In this document: piece by piece, positions 28,265 through 37,146 of the stretch
Layout of the letters: each line of letters starts with the position of its first letter
Position numbering within the stretch: position 1 is the stretch's first letter
NCBI RefSeq assembly: GCF_018919145.1
Contig: NZ_JAHLQJ010000004.1
Location: forward strand, 124,001 to 188,000
DNA: 64,000 nucleotides
Origin: Paenibacillus brevis
GTDB taxonomy: Bacteria > Bacillota > Bacilli > Paenibacillales > Paenibacillaceae
Direction: 5' to 3'
The notes under the pieces: generated by a model
Told to the model about the DNA's origin: nothing
Databases searched by the model: none
The model's input: only the letters and a program-made list of their open reading frames with translations
Made by a program: the position numbers and the translations under genes

Positions 28265-28278
28265 TGTAAGCGTTTCCC
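28265..28278 (-). promoter_or_regulatory. Candidate cre site (CcpA) upstream of the binding lipoprotein
   Basis: TGTAAGCGTTTCCC fits the catabolite-response consensus TGWNANCGNTNWCA at all but two fixed or W positions and has the intact AAGCGTTT core. It lies about 40 nt before the start codon, in the 120-nt gap after the response-regulator gene. Confidence 0.5.
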
Positions 28279-28346
28279 TTGATGTGAATTTATTATAATT
28301 CAGTCGTCCAAACTGCAAATTCCACATATATGACTATTTACTATAC

Positions 28347-29960
28347 TTATTTTACGGAATCATCCCGGCCGGATGGACGTGCTACATAGGCATGCGGAGT
28401 CATCCCCGTCAGTTCCTTAAATACCTTGAAAAAATAGTTATAGGTTGTAAAGCCAACCTGACTGCTGATCTGCTTGATCGAATACTTCCCGCTCTCCAGC
28501 AGCTTGCAGCTCGCATCAATGCGAACCCGGTTCACATATTCGGAAAAGGTCATCTGGGTTTCTTCTTTGAATATTCTGCTTAAGTAGGAAGGGTTAAGAC
28601 CGATAGCCCCTGCTGCCAGCTCCAGCGTAATGAAGCTGGGATAACGCTCAAGAATAAGCAGAATCGTCTGCGATACATGCCGGGAATAGGGACCGGCAGC
28701 TTGCCGCTGGCGCAATAGACTCAATAACCGGTCGAAATAATCGTACAACCACGCCTCCAGTCCCCCCATGCTTCCAAGCTTTCCGAGCTCCTCGCGGGCT
28801 GGCAGCTCTTCCGATCCGCCAGCCTCCGGCGGGAGCGCCTTCTCTCCGATGGATAATAGCTCGCTGATCATCATCTGGACGTTCTGCGAATGAAGCGGAT
28901 GCTTTCGAATCACAGCGAATACGGTTGCGAGCGAACGCTGCACGCCTTCCTTATCTAGCCGCTCCATAGATAGAAGAAGCTGCTTCTGCTCCTCAATCGT
29001 TAATGAGAGCCGGGAAGAATTTGCAGGATTCGCCGCTGTCTCCTTCAAGGAAGGGGAGGCATCAATGACCCGTTCCGCAGAGCGGTAGCTTGCTTCAAGC
29101 TTGGCCAGGCCGCCGCAGATATGCCCAACGGCATACGTGCATTTCAAATTCAAGAACAGCTCCAGCGAATGAAGAACATGGCTCATTAATCGTTCCGCTT
29201 CACTGGAGGCGGCTTGCTCGCTTCTATTTTTGAACGCGAAGATCACTGCCAAACGACCGTTCTCAACGTAGACCGCCAGACGCTCTGAAGGATCTCCAAG
29301 GGTCTGCTGCGTAAGCTCCACAGCCTGCCGGACCAGACGGTTCGTCTGCACATCACTTTGAGATTCGGTGAGCAGGAGGAAAGGAATAATTTGAACCGCT
29401 GCCGCTGCATAACACACAGCACCCTCAAAAAATCGATGCTGAGCGACATAAGCTTGAAGCTCCTGAGCTGCATCGGACTTTCCTGTAAGCAGGTGTGACA
29501 AGTGCTCGCGCAGCAGCTCATTCCTTCTGCTTTCTCCTTCTACTTCTTGAGCAGACTTGGAGGAGACTGCCGCATTTGCATCCTCCAGTTCCTTAGCAGC
29601 CCGCTTCAAAATCGTGATGAGTGATTGCTCATTCAGGCGATGCTTCAGCAGATAATCCATGGCACCATTTCTCAAGCACTCACGCACATAATCATAATCA
29701 TCATAGCTGCTAAGCATGATCGTCATGATCTCCGGATAGCGCCGGCGGATTTCTCCCTGAAGCTCTACCCCATTCATGCCGGGCATATTAATATCGATAA
29801 TGGCAATCTGCGGCCGATTACTCTCTATAAGCTGGAGGGCCATCGGGCCGCTGTAGGCTTCACCGCATAATTCGAACCCGTGGCGCTCCCATTCGATCAT
29901 TGTCCAAAGGTGATGATGAACCAATGCCTCGTCATCTACAATCAATACCTGATACATCAT
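28347..29960 (-). CDS. YesN-type response regulator with AraC DNA-binding domain
   Basis: This 537-aa regulator has a receiver domain (about 1-120) with phospho-acceptor Asp in IAIIDINMPGMNG and Lys in YLLKHRL, a long middle region (about 130-420) of unassigned fold, and a C-terminal AraC double helix-turn-helix (about 430-530; LAAGAIGLNPSYLSRIFKEE and ISSQVGFTTYNYFFKVFKEL). The ATG begins immediately after the stop of the sensor kinase (TAAATGATG), with GAGGTGA inside the kinase end as ribosome site, so translation of the two is coupled. It likely controls importer and hydrolases downstream. Confidence 0.93.
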   Translation of the reverse strand: MMYQVLIVDDEALVHHHLWTMIEWERHGFELCGEAYSGPMALQLIESNRPQIAIIDINMPGMNGVELQGEIRRRYPEIMTIMLSSYDDYDYVRECLRNGAMDYLLKHRLNEQSLITILKRAAKELEDANAAVSSKSAQEVEGESRRNELLREHLSHLLTGKSDAAQELQAYVAQHRFFEGAVCYAAAAVQIIPFLLLTESQSDVQTNRLVRQAVELTQQTLGDPSERLAVYVENGRLAVIFAFKNRSEQAASSEAERLMSHVLHSLELFLNLKCTYAVGHICGGLAKLEASYRSAERVIDASPSLKETAANPANSSRLSLTIEEQKQLLLSMERLDKEGVQRSLATVFAVIRKHPLHSQNVQMMISELLSIGEKALPPEAGGSEELPAREELGKLGSMGGLEAWLYDYFDRLLSLLRQRQAAGPYSRHVSQTILLILERYPSFITLELAAGAIGLNPSYLSRIFKEETQMTFSEYVNRVRIDASCKLLESGKYSIKQISSQVGFTTYNYFFKVFKELTGMTPHAYVARPSGRDDSVK

Positions 29961-31763
29961 TTAATTCACCTCTTCGGGTAGTTTGGGGGCAGCGCCTAAT
30001 TTCGGAAATCTGATTTCTACCTTCGTATAAAGTCCTTCCTCGCTAAACAGTTTGACACCGTAAGGCTCGCCGTACATCAGACGAATACGTTCATGCACAT
30101 TTCGCACTCCCATGCCGCTAAAGCGTGACGGGCTCTCCTCTTTATTTGCTTCTCCGAGCAATGAATCCAACTTTTCCTGGGACATCCCCGGACCATTATC
30201 CATAATTTCAATCAATAGATCCCCGCTATCCTCATAGACCCGAATCAGAATGAACCCTTCTTTTTGCAGTGAACTGATTCCGTGCTGAACGGCATTCTCC
30301 ACAATGGGCTGCAGCATCAGCTTCAGAACCTTGCATTGAAGTAAAGCATCGTCCTCCACCTGAATTTGAACCGGAATCGGCCCCATGTATTTGTATTTCA
30401 CGATAGATATATAGCAATTGACATAATCCAGCTCCTCCCTAACCGTAAGGAACTCACTGGAGTTTCCGAGTACGCCTCTCATCAGCTCGATTAAGGAGCC
30501 GGATACCTCTTCGATATTGGGTACGGAATTCAGATGGGCCAAATATTTGATCGTATTAAGAGAATTGTAGAGAAAATGCGGTCGGATCTGGGCCTGTAAT
30601 GCGGTCAACTCTGCCTCCCGCTTCGCCTGTTCACTGATCCGGATGTCCTGCATCAATCGCTTCAGCTCATCGATCATACTGATGAACACCCGGTACAGAT
30701 CGCCAATTTCGTCCTTTGTCTTGATTTCAGTATGGGGAAACGATAAATTCCCATCCTTGACTCGCATCATCATGGTCTTCAGACGGCGGATTTGCAGGGT
30801 TGTACGCGAGGACATCTGAAGTGCGCCTAACAGTACCACGGCAAATATAATGATCGCGACCTCGATCAGCAGATTGCGAATTCTAGCAGACTCGCTCAAC
30901 AGGGAGTCAAGAGGAATAAAGGCTCGTGTGATCCATCCGGTGTGCTCGGAACGGCGGCTGACGACGATATAGGATTTGCCGTCAATGGTCTGCTCTTCCG
31001 CCTCCTTGATCACCTCGGAAGCCTGGGGTTTTCGATAAACGATATCTTCCATTTGGGGAGAAAGTGAAGCTGGAGCGGAATCAGACTGGTACACGAGCTC
31101 CATACGTTCATCCAGAACATAAAGCACGCTGTCGGCCGTCGGCTTTACACCGTAAGTATTGCGGATGAAATCATATTTCATGTCAACCATGACGACCCCA
31201 ATGGTCTCCCGGTTATAACGAATGACCCGTCCTACGGAAATCGCGTCCGAAGTGCCTGTCTGCTTGAAATAAGCATGGCGCTCCCCGTTGTCCAGCATGA
31301 ATTTCATCGTGCTTGTCTCCAGAAAATTGCGGTCGATCCACGGGCTGCCTGTAAAGAATACCTTTCCGTTCAACCCGATCACTGCGATCCGCGAAATATA
31401 AGGCTTATAGCCAATCAGACCGGACAAAAAATCGTTGATCTGCTTCTGTTCAAGGAACCATTCATAGCTGATCTCCTCGCTGGGGCTCAATACGGTATCT
31501 ATGACCGTATTCTTGTTCGTGACCGCAACCGTATTGAGCCGATCAATCTCCTCCAGCATCAGGTTCAGCGTTTCATCGGCCTGGCGGATACTATCCGCCA
31601 CGGAGGTTATTGCATTATGTTTAATCGTGTCCCGCATATTGACATAGATAATAACCGTGATCGTCACGATCGAGAGCAGACTGAGCAGCCCGAAGGTCAT
31701 GAAGATTTTCCCCTGAATACCCAGCTTCAGTGAAATTTTATTGCGAATCGATGTGATGGACAT
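29961..31763 (-). CDS. YesM-type sensor histidine kinase
   Basis: This 600-aa kinase has a TM helix (about 18-40), an extracellular dCache-like domain (about 45-295), a second TM helix (about 300-320), HAMP, a His_kinase box with AQIRPHFLYNSLNTIKYL, and HATPase_c boxes PIVENAVQHGI and DNGPGMS. Start ATG 31763 (MSITSIRNKISL), 8 nt after GGGAG. A longer reading from 31817 has no ribosome site and would cover the cre-like site. It is 63 nt downstream of the AraC gene and directly coupled to its response regulator. Confidence 0.93.
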   Translation of the reverse strand: MSITSIRNKISLKLGIQGKIFMTFGLLSLLSIVTITVIIYVNMRDTIKHNAITSVADSIRQADETLNLMLEEIDRLNTVAVTNKNTVIDTVLSPSEEISYEWFLEQKQINDFLSGLIGYKPYISRIAVIGLNGKVFFTGSPWIDRNFLETSTMKFMLDNGERHAYFKQTGTSDAISVGRVIRYNRETIGVVMVDMKYDFIRNTYGVKPTADSVLYVLDERMELVYQSDSAPASLSPQMEDIVYRKPQASEVIKEAEEQTIDGKSYIVVSRRSEHTGWITRAFIPLDSLLSESARIRNLLIEVAIIIFAVVLLGALQMSSRTTLQIRRLKTMMMRVKDGNLSFPHTEIKTKDEIGDLYRVFISMIDELKRLMQDIRISEQAKREAELTALQAQIRPHFLYNSLNTIKYLAHLNSVPNIEEVSGSLIELMRGVLGNSSEFLTVREELDYVNCYISIVKYKYMGPIPVQIQVEDDALLQCKVLKLMLQPIVENAVQHGISSLQKEGFILIRVYEDSGDLLIEIMDNGPGMSQEKLDSLLGEANKEESPSRFSGMGVRNVHERIRLMYGEPYGVKLFSEEGLYTKVEIRFPKLGAAPKLPEEVN

Positions 31764-31795
31764 TTCAACCACTCCCTTGCGGAGAAAATCAATTA

Positions 31796-31809
31796 CGAAA
31801 GCGTTATCA
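31796..31809 (-). promoter_or_regulatory. Candidate cre site (CcpA) upstream of the sensor kinase
   Basis: On the minus strand TGATAACGCTTTCG matches TGWNANCGNTNWCA at every defined position but the last. It stands 33 nt before the kinase ATG, in the short gap after the AraC gene, where CcpA could act as a roadblock or repress a local promoter. Confidence 0.55.
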
Positions 31810-31826
31810 AAAAACATTTGACTGAA

Positions 31827-32705
31827 TTAATTGCTGCCGGAAGCTCTGACATAGAGAGGCGTCGTCTTATAATAGGCTTTGAATGCCCGAGTAAACGTAT
31901 ACAAGTTCGGATAGCCGAGTGAAAGCGCAATTTCCGTGACGGTCGCATCCGTGCCGACAAGCAGCCGTTTCGCCTTCTCCATGCGAATGTGTTGAATATA
32001 CTTTTGCGGAGATACGCCTACCTGATTCGTGAAGGCATTCGAAAAGTAAGAACGATGGACCCCGGCAAAGGAAGCGACCTGCTGAACCGAAATCCCCTCT
32101 GTAGCATGAAGATCCATAAAATCCATGCATTCGCGAATCCATCCGGCAGGCTCCGAATCATGTCCGTTGGACGATGGCGGCATCAGTCCGGACAATATTT
32201 CGCAAGCCAGTCCTTGAAGCTCCAGGGAGAGAGCCGGGTTCCACCGTTCAAACTTCGCCATTGAATCAAGCATACGATCTGCCGCAAGCTTAAGCTGAGG
32301 CGTAACATGCTTCATGCTGTATGGCTTCTCCGGTGTCAGTCCTGCCAGCTTCAATAAGGTCAAAATCCGGCTGCCGTCCAGCGCAATCCAATTCATCTGC
32401 AGCGGTACTTCCCCCGGGATCGTATAATAATGATAAGTTTGATTCGGAAACAGACAGAACAAATCATCCTTGCCGAGCTCGATTCGCTGTCCCTCAAACT
32501 CCAGGGTGACTTTTCCCTCTAGGATCAGATGAAGGCTAAAGCATTCGATACGCTTGGGTCCTACCTGATAATTCGGCTTGGCAATCGTCCGCCCCGCCCG
32601 AACGGGCCATAATTGTCCCTCCCGGTCCAGATCGCCAGGCGTGTAGTAGATAAAGTCGGCATATTCATGTTCATATTCCTGTAATTCCCTTAACCTTACA
32701 GACAT
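31827..32705 (-). CDS. AraC-family transcriptional regulator
   Basis: This 292-aa protein has an N-terminal cupin-type sugar-sensing domain (about 20-120; HLILEGKVTLEFEGQRIELGKDD, then FPNQTYHYY) and a C-terminal AraC double helix-turn-helix (about 190-290; VASFAGVHRSYFSNAFTNQVG and IALSLGYPNLYTFTRAFKAYY). Start ATG 32705 (MSVRLREL), 4 nt after GGGGGAAG. It is divergent from the intact sulfatase gene across 103 nt and upstream of locus 2, so it could regulate either or both. As the sulfatase has no other dedicated regulator next to it, a role for that gene is plausible. Confidence 0.9.
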   Translation of the reverse strand: MSVRLRELQEYEHEYADFIYYTPGDLDREGQLWPVRAGRTIAKPNYQVGPKRIECFSLHLILEGKVTLEFEGQRIELGKDDLFCLFPNQTYHYYTIPGEVPLQMNWIALDGSRILTLLKLAGLTPEKPYSMKHVTPQLKLAADRMLDSMAKFERWNPALSLELQGLACEILSGLMPPSSNGHDSEPAGWIRECMDFMDLHATEGISVQQVASFAGVHRSYFSNAFTNQVGVSPQKYIQHIRMEKAKRLLVGTDATVTEIALSLGYPNLYTFTRAFKAYYKTTPLYVRASGSN

Positions 32706-32759
32706 ACTACTTCCCCCAATATCTAACAAAATGACAATCCCAACCTAACACTAGGCTAT

Positions 32760-32787
32760 TTGAAAATCACGTATAATTCAATATTAT
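32760..32787 (+). promoter_or_regulatory. Candidate promoter of the sulfatase gene
   Basis: TTGAAA (32760-32765), a 16-nt spacer and TATTAT (32782-32787), only 22 nt before the start codon. A separate TATAAT at 32772 lacks a -35. Weak assignment; AraC-dependent initiation is possible. Confidence 0.35.
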
Positions 32788-32808
32788 CATAATAGGAGGC
32801 GATAAGAA

Positions 32809-34347
32809 TTGTCTAGTAGACCTAACATTTTACTAATTACAAGTGACCAACAGCACTGGAATACGATCGGTGCTTTCCAATCCGAGATTTCTACCCCTAA
32901 TCTGGATCGTCTGGCTCAACAAGGAACGACCTTTGGCCGTGCCTACTGTCCGAATCCAACCTGTACGCCGAGCCGTGCCTCTATCATTACCGGCATGTAT
33001 CCAAGTCAGCACGGTGCTTGGACACTGGGAACCAAGCTGCTGGAGGACCGCCATACGGTTGGCGAGGATTTCAGCAAGGCTGGCTATCAGACTTCCTTGA
33101 TCGGCAAGGCTCATTTCCAGCCCCTGAAATCTACCGGGGAATACGATTCGAAAGAGGCTTATCCGATTCTTCAGGATCTGGAATATTGGAAGGGCTTTAA
33201 CGAATCCTTCTACGGATTTGACCATGTAGAGCTGGCACGAAACCATACAAATGAAGCTCATGTCGGGCAACACTACGCCTTATGGCTTGAGGAGCAGGGC
33301 TGCCACAACTGGAGAGACTACTTCCTCCCTCCGACCGGTACGATGGATCCGTCTGTTACTTACAAATGGCCAATTCCGGAGAAATATCACTACAATACCT
33401 GGATTGCAGAGCGGACCAATGCGCGGCTGGAAGAGCATCAACAATCGGATGATCCTTTCTTCCTCTGGGCAAGCTTCTTCGATCCCCATCCGGAATATTT
33501 GGTGCCTGAGCCCTGGGATACGATGTATGATCCGGACCAGCTTACCATACCGGGACTGGTGCCCGGAGAGCACGATAAGAACCCGCCTCACTTCGGCATG
33601 ACGCAGGAGGACAACCCTGATTTCTCCCATTTGATGGAGACCGGGTTCGGCATCCATGGCTATCGTTCTCACCATTATTATGAATACGGGGATAAGGCAA
33701 GACTGACCGAGTATGACAAGAAGAAGCTGGTTGCCGTCTATTACGGCATGATCAGCATGATGGACAAATACATCGGTAAAATTCTTGACAAGCTCGACGC
33801 GCTGGGAATGGCTGATAATACGCTGGTCGTGTTCACGACGGATCACGGACACTTCTTCGGACAGCATGGTCTACAAGCCAAGGGAGGCTTCCACTATGAG
33901 GACCTGATCAAGCTCCCGTTCATCGTCCGCTATCCCGGTCATGTCCCGGCAGGCAGATGGTCCGACTCCATTCAATCGCTCGTAGACCTCGCTCCAACCT
34001 TCCTGTCCTTTAGCGGTCTTCCGATTCCGCCTACGATGACCGGGGTTGACCAGAAGGACGTATGGCTTGGACGCAAGAGCCAAGCTCGTGATCATGCTAT
34101 CTGCGAATTCCGGCATGAACCGACAACGATACACCAGAAGACTTATGTGGATGCACGGTACAAAATAACGGTCTACTTTAATCAGACCTACGGGGAGATC
34201 TTTGATCTCCAGGAGGATCCGAACGAGCTTCACAATCTGTGGGATGAACCGGAATACGCGAAGCTCAAGACCGAACTATTACTGAAATATGCATGGGCCG
34301 AGCTCGGGAAAGAGCCGTTGCCGATGCCAAGAATTCATCACGCCTGA
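32809..34347 (+). CDS. Sulfatase, Cys-type
   Basis: This 512-aa type I sulfatase hydrolyses sulfate esters, most likely on a sugar. N-terminal RPNILLITSDQQ carries metal ligands. The formylglycine motif is C52-T-P-S-R, and SLIGKAHF, the C-terminal metal site TTDHGHFFGQHG and the Lys in LQAKGGFHYED are all present, so the active site looks complete. The residue to be matured is Cys and the maturase gene at 37147 is of the anaerobic type that handles Cys or Ser. No signal peptide, so it is probably cytosolic. Start TTG 32809 with GGAGG 9 nt upstream. Divergent from the AraC gene; followed by a bidirectional terminator. Confidence 0.92.
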   Translation: MSSRPNILLITSDQQHWNTIGAFQSEISTPNLDRLAQQGTTFGRAYCPNPTCTPSRASIITGMYPSQHGAWTLGTKLLEDRHTVGEDFSKAGYQTSLIGKAHFQPLKSTGEYDSKEAYPILQDLEYWKGFNESFYGFDHVELARNHTNEAHVGQHYALWLEEQGCHNWRDYFLPPTGTMDPSVTYKWPIPEKYHYNTWIAERTNARLEEHQQSDDPFFLWASFFDPHPEYLVPEPWDTMYDPDQLTIPGLVPGEHDKNPPHFGMTQEDNPDFSHLMETGFGIHGYRSHHYYEYGDKARLTEYDKKKLVAVYYGMISMMDKYIGKILDKLDALGMADNTLVVFTTDHGHFFGQHGLQAKGGFHYEDLIKLPFIVRYPGHVPAGRWSDSIQSLVDLAPTFLSFSGLPIPPTMTGVDQKDVWLGRKSQARDHAICEFRHEPTTIHQKTYVDARYKITVYFNQTYGEIFDLQEDPNELHNLWDEPEYAKLKTELLLKYAWAELGKEPLPMPRIHHA

Positions 34348-34364
34348 TGAATCATAAGGAAGCA

Positions 34365-34405
34365 AAAAAGCGTGAGCCAAGGGTGTATCCCCTCGCTCAC
34401 GCTTT
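34365..34405. terminator. Bidirectional terminator between sulfatase and chromate-transporter genes
   Basis: AAAAAGCGTGAGC (34365-34377) pairs with GCTCACGC plus TTTT (34394-34405). It has A-runs on one side and T-runs on the other, so it works for both convergent genes. Confidence 0.9.
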
Positions 34406-34412
34406 TCATTTT

Positions 34413-34946
34413 TTAGAATATAACAATTCCCGCTATAGCAGACAATAGAATAACACCAAACGGATGCACCTTATATTTCATAACCAGCAGCAGACAGCCG
34501 CCGCAGATCAGAAGCATCCCTGCCATGGACCAGCTGAGCCAGCCCTCCGTACGGCCGCTCAGGCCGAAATGGATTGCCGCATAAATGATTAACCCGGTCA
34601 CAATCGGACGCAACCCGTAGAATGAGGAGCGCACCCACCGGTTTCCCTGCAGCCGCAGGAAGAATGCCGCAATCAGGATAACGATCATTAGGGAAGGTAA
34701 AATAATGCCGAGGGTTGCTGTAATAGCCCCCAAAATACCTGCCTCCGAATATCCGATCAACGTAGCCGTGTTCGTAGCGATGGAGCCGGGAGCCATTCCC
34801 GCCAGCGAGACGATTTCCTGAAATTCCGTATTTCCGATCCAGCCCTTGTCGGAGACCTCGCGCTGAATTAAGGTGATAACCGCATACCCGCCGCCAAAGG
34901 AAATTAAGCCCACCTTGAAAAAAATAATAAATAATTGCCACAGCAT
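34413..34946 (-). CDS. Chromate transporter family protein, short form (CHR domain)
   Basis: This 177-aa membrane protein with about five to six TM helices is a single CHR domain. It has the signature FKVGLISFGGGYAVITLIQREVSDKGW near the N terminus and the MAPGSIATNTATLIGY loop. Two-gene short CHR transporters act as a heteromeric pair; members of the family export chromate, others have unknown anions. The first ATG at 34946 begins 14 nt after the stop of the partner gene. Whether chromate or an oxyanion such as sulfate released next door is handled here cannot be told. Confidence 0.9.
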   Translation of the reverse strand: MLWQLFIIFFKVGLISFGGGYAVITLIQREVSDKGWIGNTEFQEIVSLAGMAPGSIATNTATLIGYSEAGILGAITATLGIILPSLMIVILIAAFFLRLQGNRWVRSSFYGLRPIVTGLIIYAAIHFGLSGRTEGWLSWSMAGMLLICGGCLLLVMKYKVHPFGVILLSAIAGIVIF

Positions 34947-34960
34947 GTGATGACCACCCT

Positions 34961-35596
34961 TTAGATGTAATATTCAGGAAATTGCAGTTCGTGGTGTTGC
35001 TCAGGTCTTGTCTTCTCGGTCGTCACACTCATCCCGCGTTTTCGCTTGAACAGCACAACAAGAATTCCAATGATCGGCCCGCCAAGAATCAAATAGAATG
35101 AATGGATCCCGGTAAACAGCAGGAGAAGCAACGATACCGCCGCCAATATCAAGGTGGCTGCATCCAGAATCGCTGTTTTCCACATCTTTTTGGCAGCTAC
35201 AATAATCAGGGCGACTACCGCGGCATGAATCCCCTTCAGCGCGGCTTGCACCTTTACGTGATCCTTAAACATGAAGCTCAAATAGCTAAGGAGGAATACG
35301 ATCAGGAAGGTTGGGAGCGTAATCGCGATGACGGCCACCAGCGCGCCTGCAACTCCTCCGAGCCGATAGCCGATGAAGGCCGCACTGTTCACAGCCACTC
35401 CGCCTGGAGCCGAGCCGGATACAGAGATCATATCCCCCATCTCCTCCTCGTTCATCCAGCCTTTCTTTTGTACAATTTCCTGTTCAATAGTCGCAATCAT
35501 CGCATACCCGCCGCCAAAAGTGGACGGTCCAATTTTAAAAAACACTCTAAAAATACGCCATAGCAAATCCAGCTTTTGAAACAGACCCTGCTTCAT
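34961..35596 (-). CDS. Chromate transporter family protein, short form (CHR domain)
   Basis: This 211-aa partner of the next gene is a single CHR domain with FFKIGPSTFGGGYAMIATIEQEIVQKKGW, the SGSAPGGVAVNSAAFIGY loop and about six TM helices, followed by a charged C-terminal tail of about 25 residues. The ATG at 35596 starts the two-gene unit. About 320 nt of AT-rich DNA separate it from the divergent ROK regulator gene. Confidence 0.9.
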   Translation of the reverse strand: MKQGLFQKLDLLWRIFRVFFKIGPSTFGGGYAMIATIEQEIVQKKGWMNEEEMGDMISVSGSAPGGVAVNSAAFIGYRLGGVAGALVAVIAITLPTFLIVFLLSYLSFMFKDHVKVQAALKGIHAAVVALIIVAAKKMWKTAILDAATLILAAVSLLLLLFTGIHSFYLILGGPIIGILVVLFKRKRGMSVTTEKTRPEQHHELQFPEYYI

Positions 35597-35914
35597 TTCA
35601 TTTCACCCTTCAATAATTATGTCTTCGTATACAGGTAGTAATTCTATAGAGGTAGTTCAAAAACTCAGCGTTTGCACTTGAACTATTATTAGTTTAGCAT
35701 AATTAATTTCATTTTGGATTAAAGTTATAAAATTAATTGTAAAAATTCCATTAATACCTCATAATTAAACTATGTATTCAGCAAATACGGAGCTAAAAAG
35801 TTTATTTTTGGAATTAAGTTCATTATTCTGATGAAATTAGCTGGAAATAAACGAGAGAGGCCGCTATACTTTAAGTATCCCGACTAATTAACTTGGAAAT
35901 GGAGAAAAGCTGTT
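35597..35914. promoter_or_regulatory. AT-rich divergent intergenic region, chromate pair / ROK regulator
   Basis: No open frame with a ribosome site. The stretch 35680-35790 is very AT-rich and holds AGTTTAGCATAATTAAT and ATAATTAAACTATG, two imperfectly inverted copies that could be operator halves for the ROK regulator. Near the gene, CTATACTTTAAG at about 35866 could give a -10, without a clear -35. The ROK ATG follows GGAGAAA by about 8-10 nt. Confidence 0.35.
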
Positions 35915-37105
35915 ATGATGCCTCATTCCAATCCTTCGATAAAAAAACAGGTTTATGACCGGATTTCCTATCTCGGAACCGCCTCAAAAGCCGATTTGCT
36001 GAATGTGTTCCCCCTGACCAGCAGCAGCATGACACGTCTGCTGGACGAAATGACAACACAGCAACTGATTGTTGTCTCTGGTCTTGGCAGCTCTACAGGC
36101 GGGCGAAAGCCCATCCTGTTCCAGACAAACCCGCAGTACCGTTATATCCTGGGTCTGGAGATTTCACGCATCTATTCCTCGCTCGGGCTGTATGACATGC
36201 ATCTGAATCCCTTGTCCATGACCAGATGGGAGATGGATCGCAGCATGTCTCCCGAACTGCTTGTTACGCACGTTACAAACAGTGCCAAGGAATTTCTTAG
36301 CGAGCATGGCTTGTCTTCCAAGGACGTGCTGGGTATGGGGATCGGAGCGGTTGGACCGCTGGATCAGGGCAAGGGAATTATCCTCGAGCCCGAGTATTTC
36401 CCTTCCCCTTCATGGAGTCATGTCCCGATCTGCGATATGCTGGAGGAACGGCTGCATATTCCCGTCAAGCTGGATAACGGAGCGAATACGGCCTTGATCG
36501 GTGAGCATTGGGCATTAAGAAATCAGGATTATCAGCATATTCTATATGTTCATGCGGGAGTAACGATTCGTTCCGCCATGATGTCCGGAGGCCAGATTGT
36601 ACGCGGCGCTGTAGATACGGAAGGCGCTGTCGGCCAAATGATTATCCAGACCAACGGGCCAAGACTGCATGGAAAGGGTAATTACGGCGCGCTCGAAGCC
36701 TTCGTATCCGTTCCTTCTTTGGAGGAGCGGGTTCGGACTCAGTTAAAGATCGGACGCAGCAGCGTTCTCGCGGGAATCCCGGCAGAACGCGTGAATTTTA
36801 CTACCCTGACCGAAGCGCTTGTGCAAGGAGATGCCCTGGTCAAGGAGCAATTTGCCGAAACTGCGGCTTATCTCGGCATTGGTCTAGCAAATCTGATCAA
36901 TGCACTACATCCGGAATGCGTTATTTTGGGCGGACCGCTGGTGGGAGCGCATCAACTTGTATTCGAAACCTCCGTGGAGGTAGCTAAAAAAAATACGTAC
37001 CATTATCCCGAATATAGCCCTGTTTTCACGCAAGGGCGGCTCAAAGAAGAGGCGTTGGCAACCGGCGCAGCTGTTATGCTGCTGCATGAATGGGAAGGCG
37101 AATGA
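35915..37105 (+). CDS. ROK-family transcriptional regulator
   Basis: This 396-aa protein has an N-terminal winged helix (about 1-75; SKADLLNVFPLTSSSMTRLLDEM) and a ROK sugar-kinase-like domain (about 80-390) with the GIGAVGPLDQGKG and VKLDNGANTALIGEHW segments. The cysteine-rich zinc site normal in ROK proteins (CxCGxxGCxE) is here HGKGNYGALE, so zinc binding is probably lost. It is 41 nt upstream of the maturase gene on the same strand and probably regulates genes of sugar-sulfate use nearby. Two ATG codons in tandem (35915, 35918) both fit. Repressor or activator and its sugar are unknown. Confidence 0.88.
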   Translation: MMPHSNPSIKKQVYDRISYLGTASKADLLNVFPLTSSSMTRLLDEMTTQQLIVVSGLGSSTGGRKPILFQTNPQYRYILGLEISRIYSSLGLYDMHLNPLSMTRWEMDRSMSPELLVTHVTNSAKEFLSEHGLSSKDVLGMGIGAVGPLDQGKGIILEPEYFPSPSWSHVPICDMLEERLHIPVKLDNGANTALIGEHWALRNQDYQHILYVHAGVTIRSAMMSGGQIVRGAVDTEGAVGQMIIQTNGPRLHGKGNYGALEAFVSVPSLEERVRTQLKIGRSSVLAGIPAERVNFTTLTEALVQGDALVKEQFAETAAYLGIGLANLINALHPECVILGGPLVGAHQLVFETSVEVAKKNTYHYPEYSPVFTQGRLKEEALATGAAVMLLHEWEGE

Positions 37106-37146
37106 ATGAAGCCGGGTTGCCAAGCCGCAGAACAGGAGGAACCACC

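Noticed and set aside
34413..35596. Frameshifted single long chromate transporter
   Set aside because: Both genes have their own start and a complete CHR domain, so this is the known two-gene short form.
34961..35914. Riboswitch in the long AT-rich leader of the ROK or chromate genes
   Set aside because: I see no conserved riboswitch core or terminator/antiterminator pair; the region fits operator DNA better.
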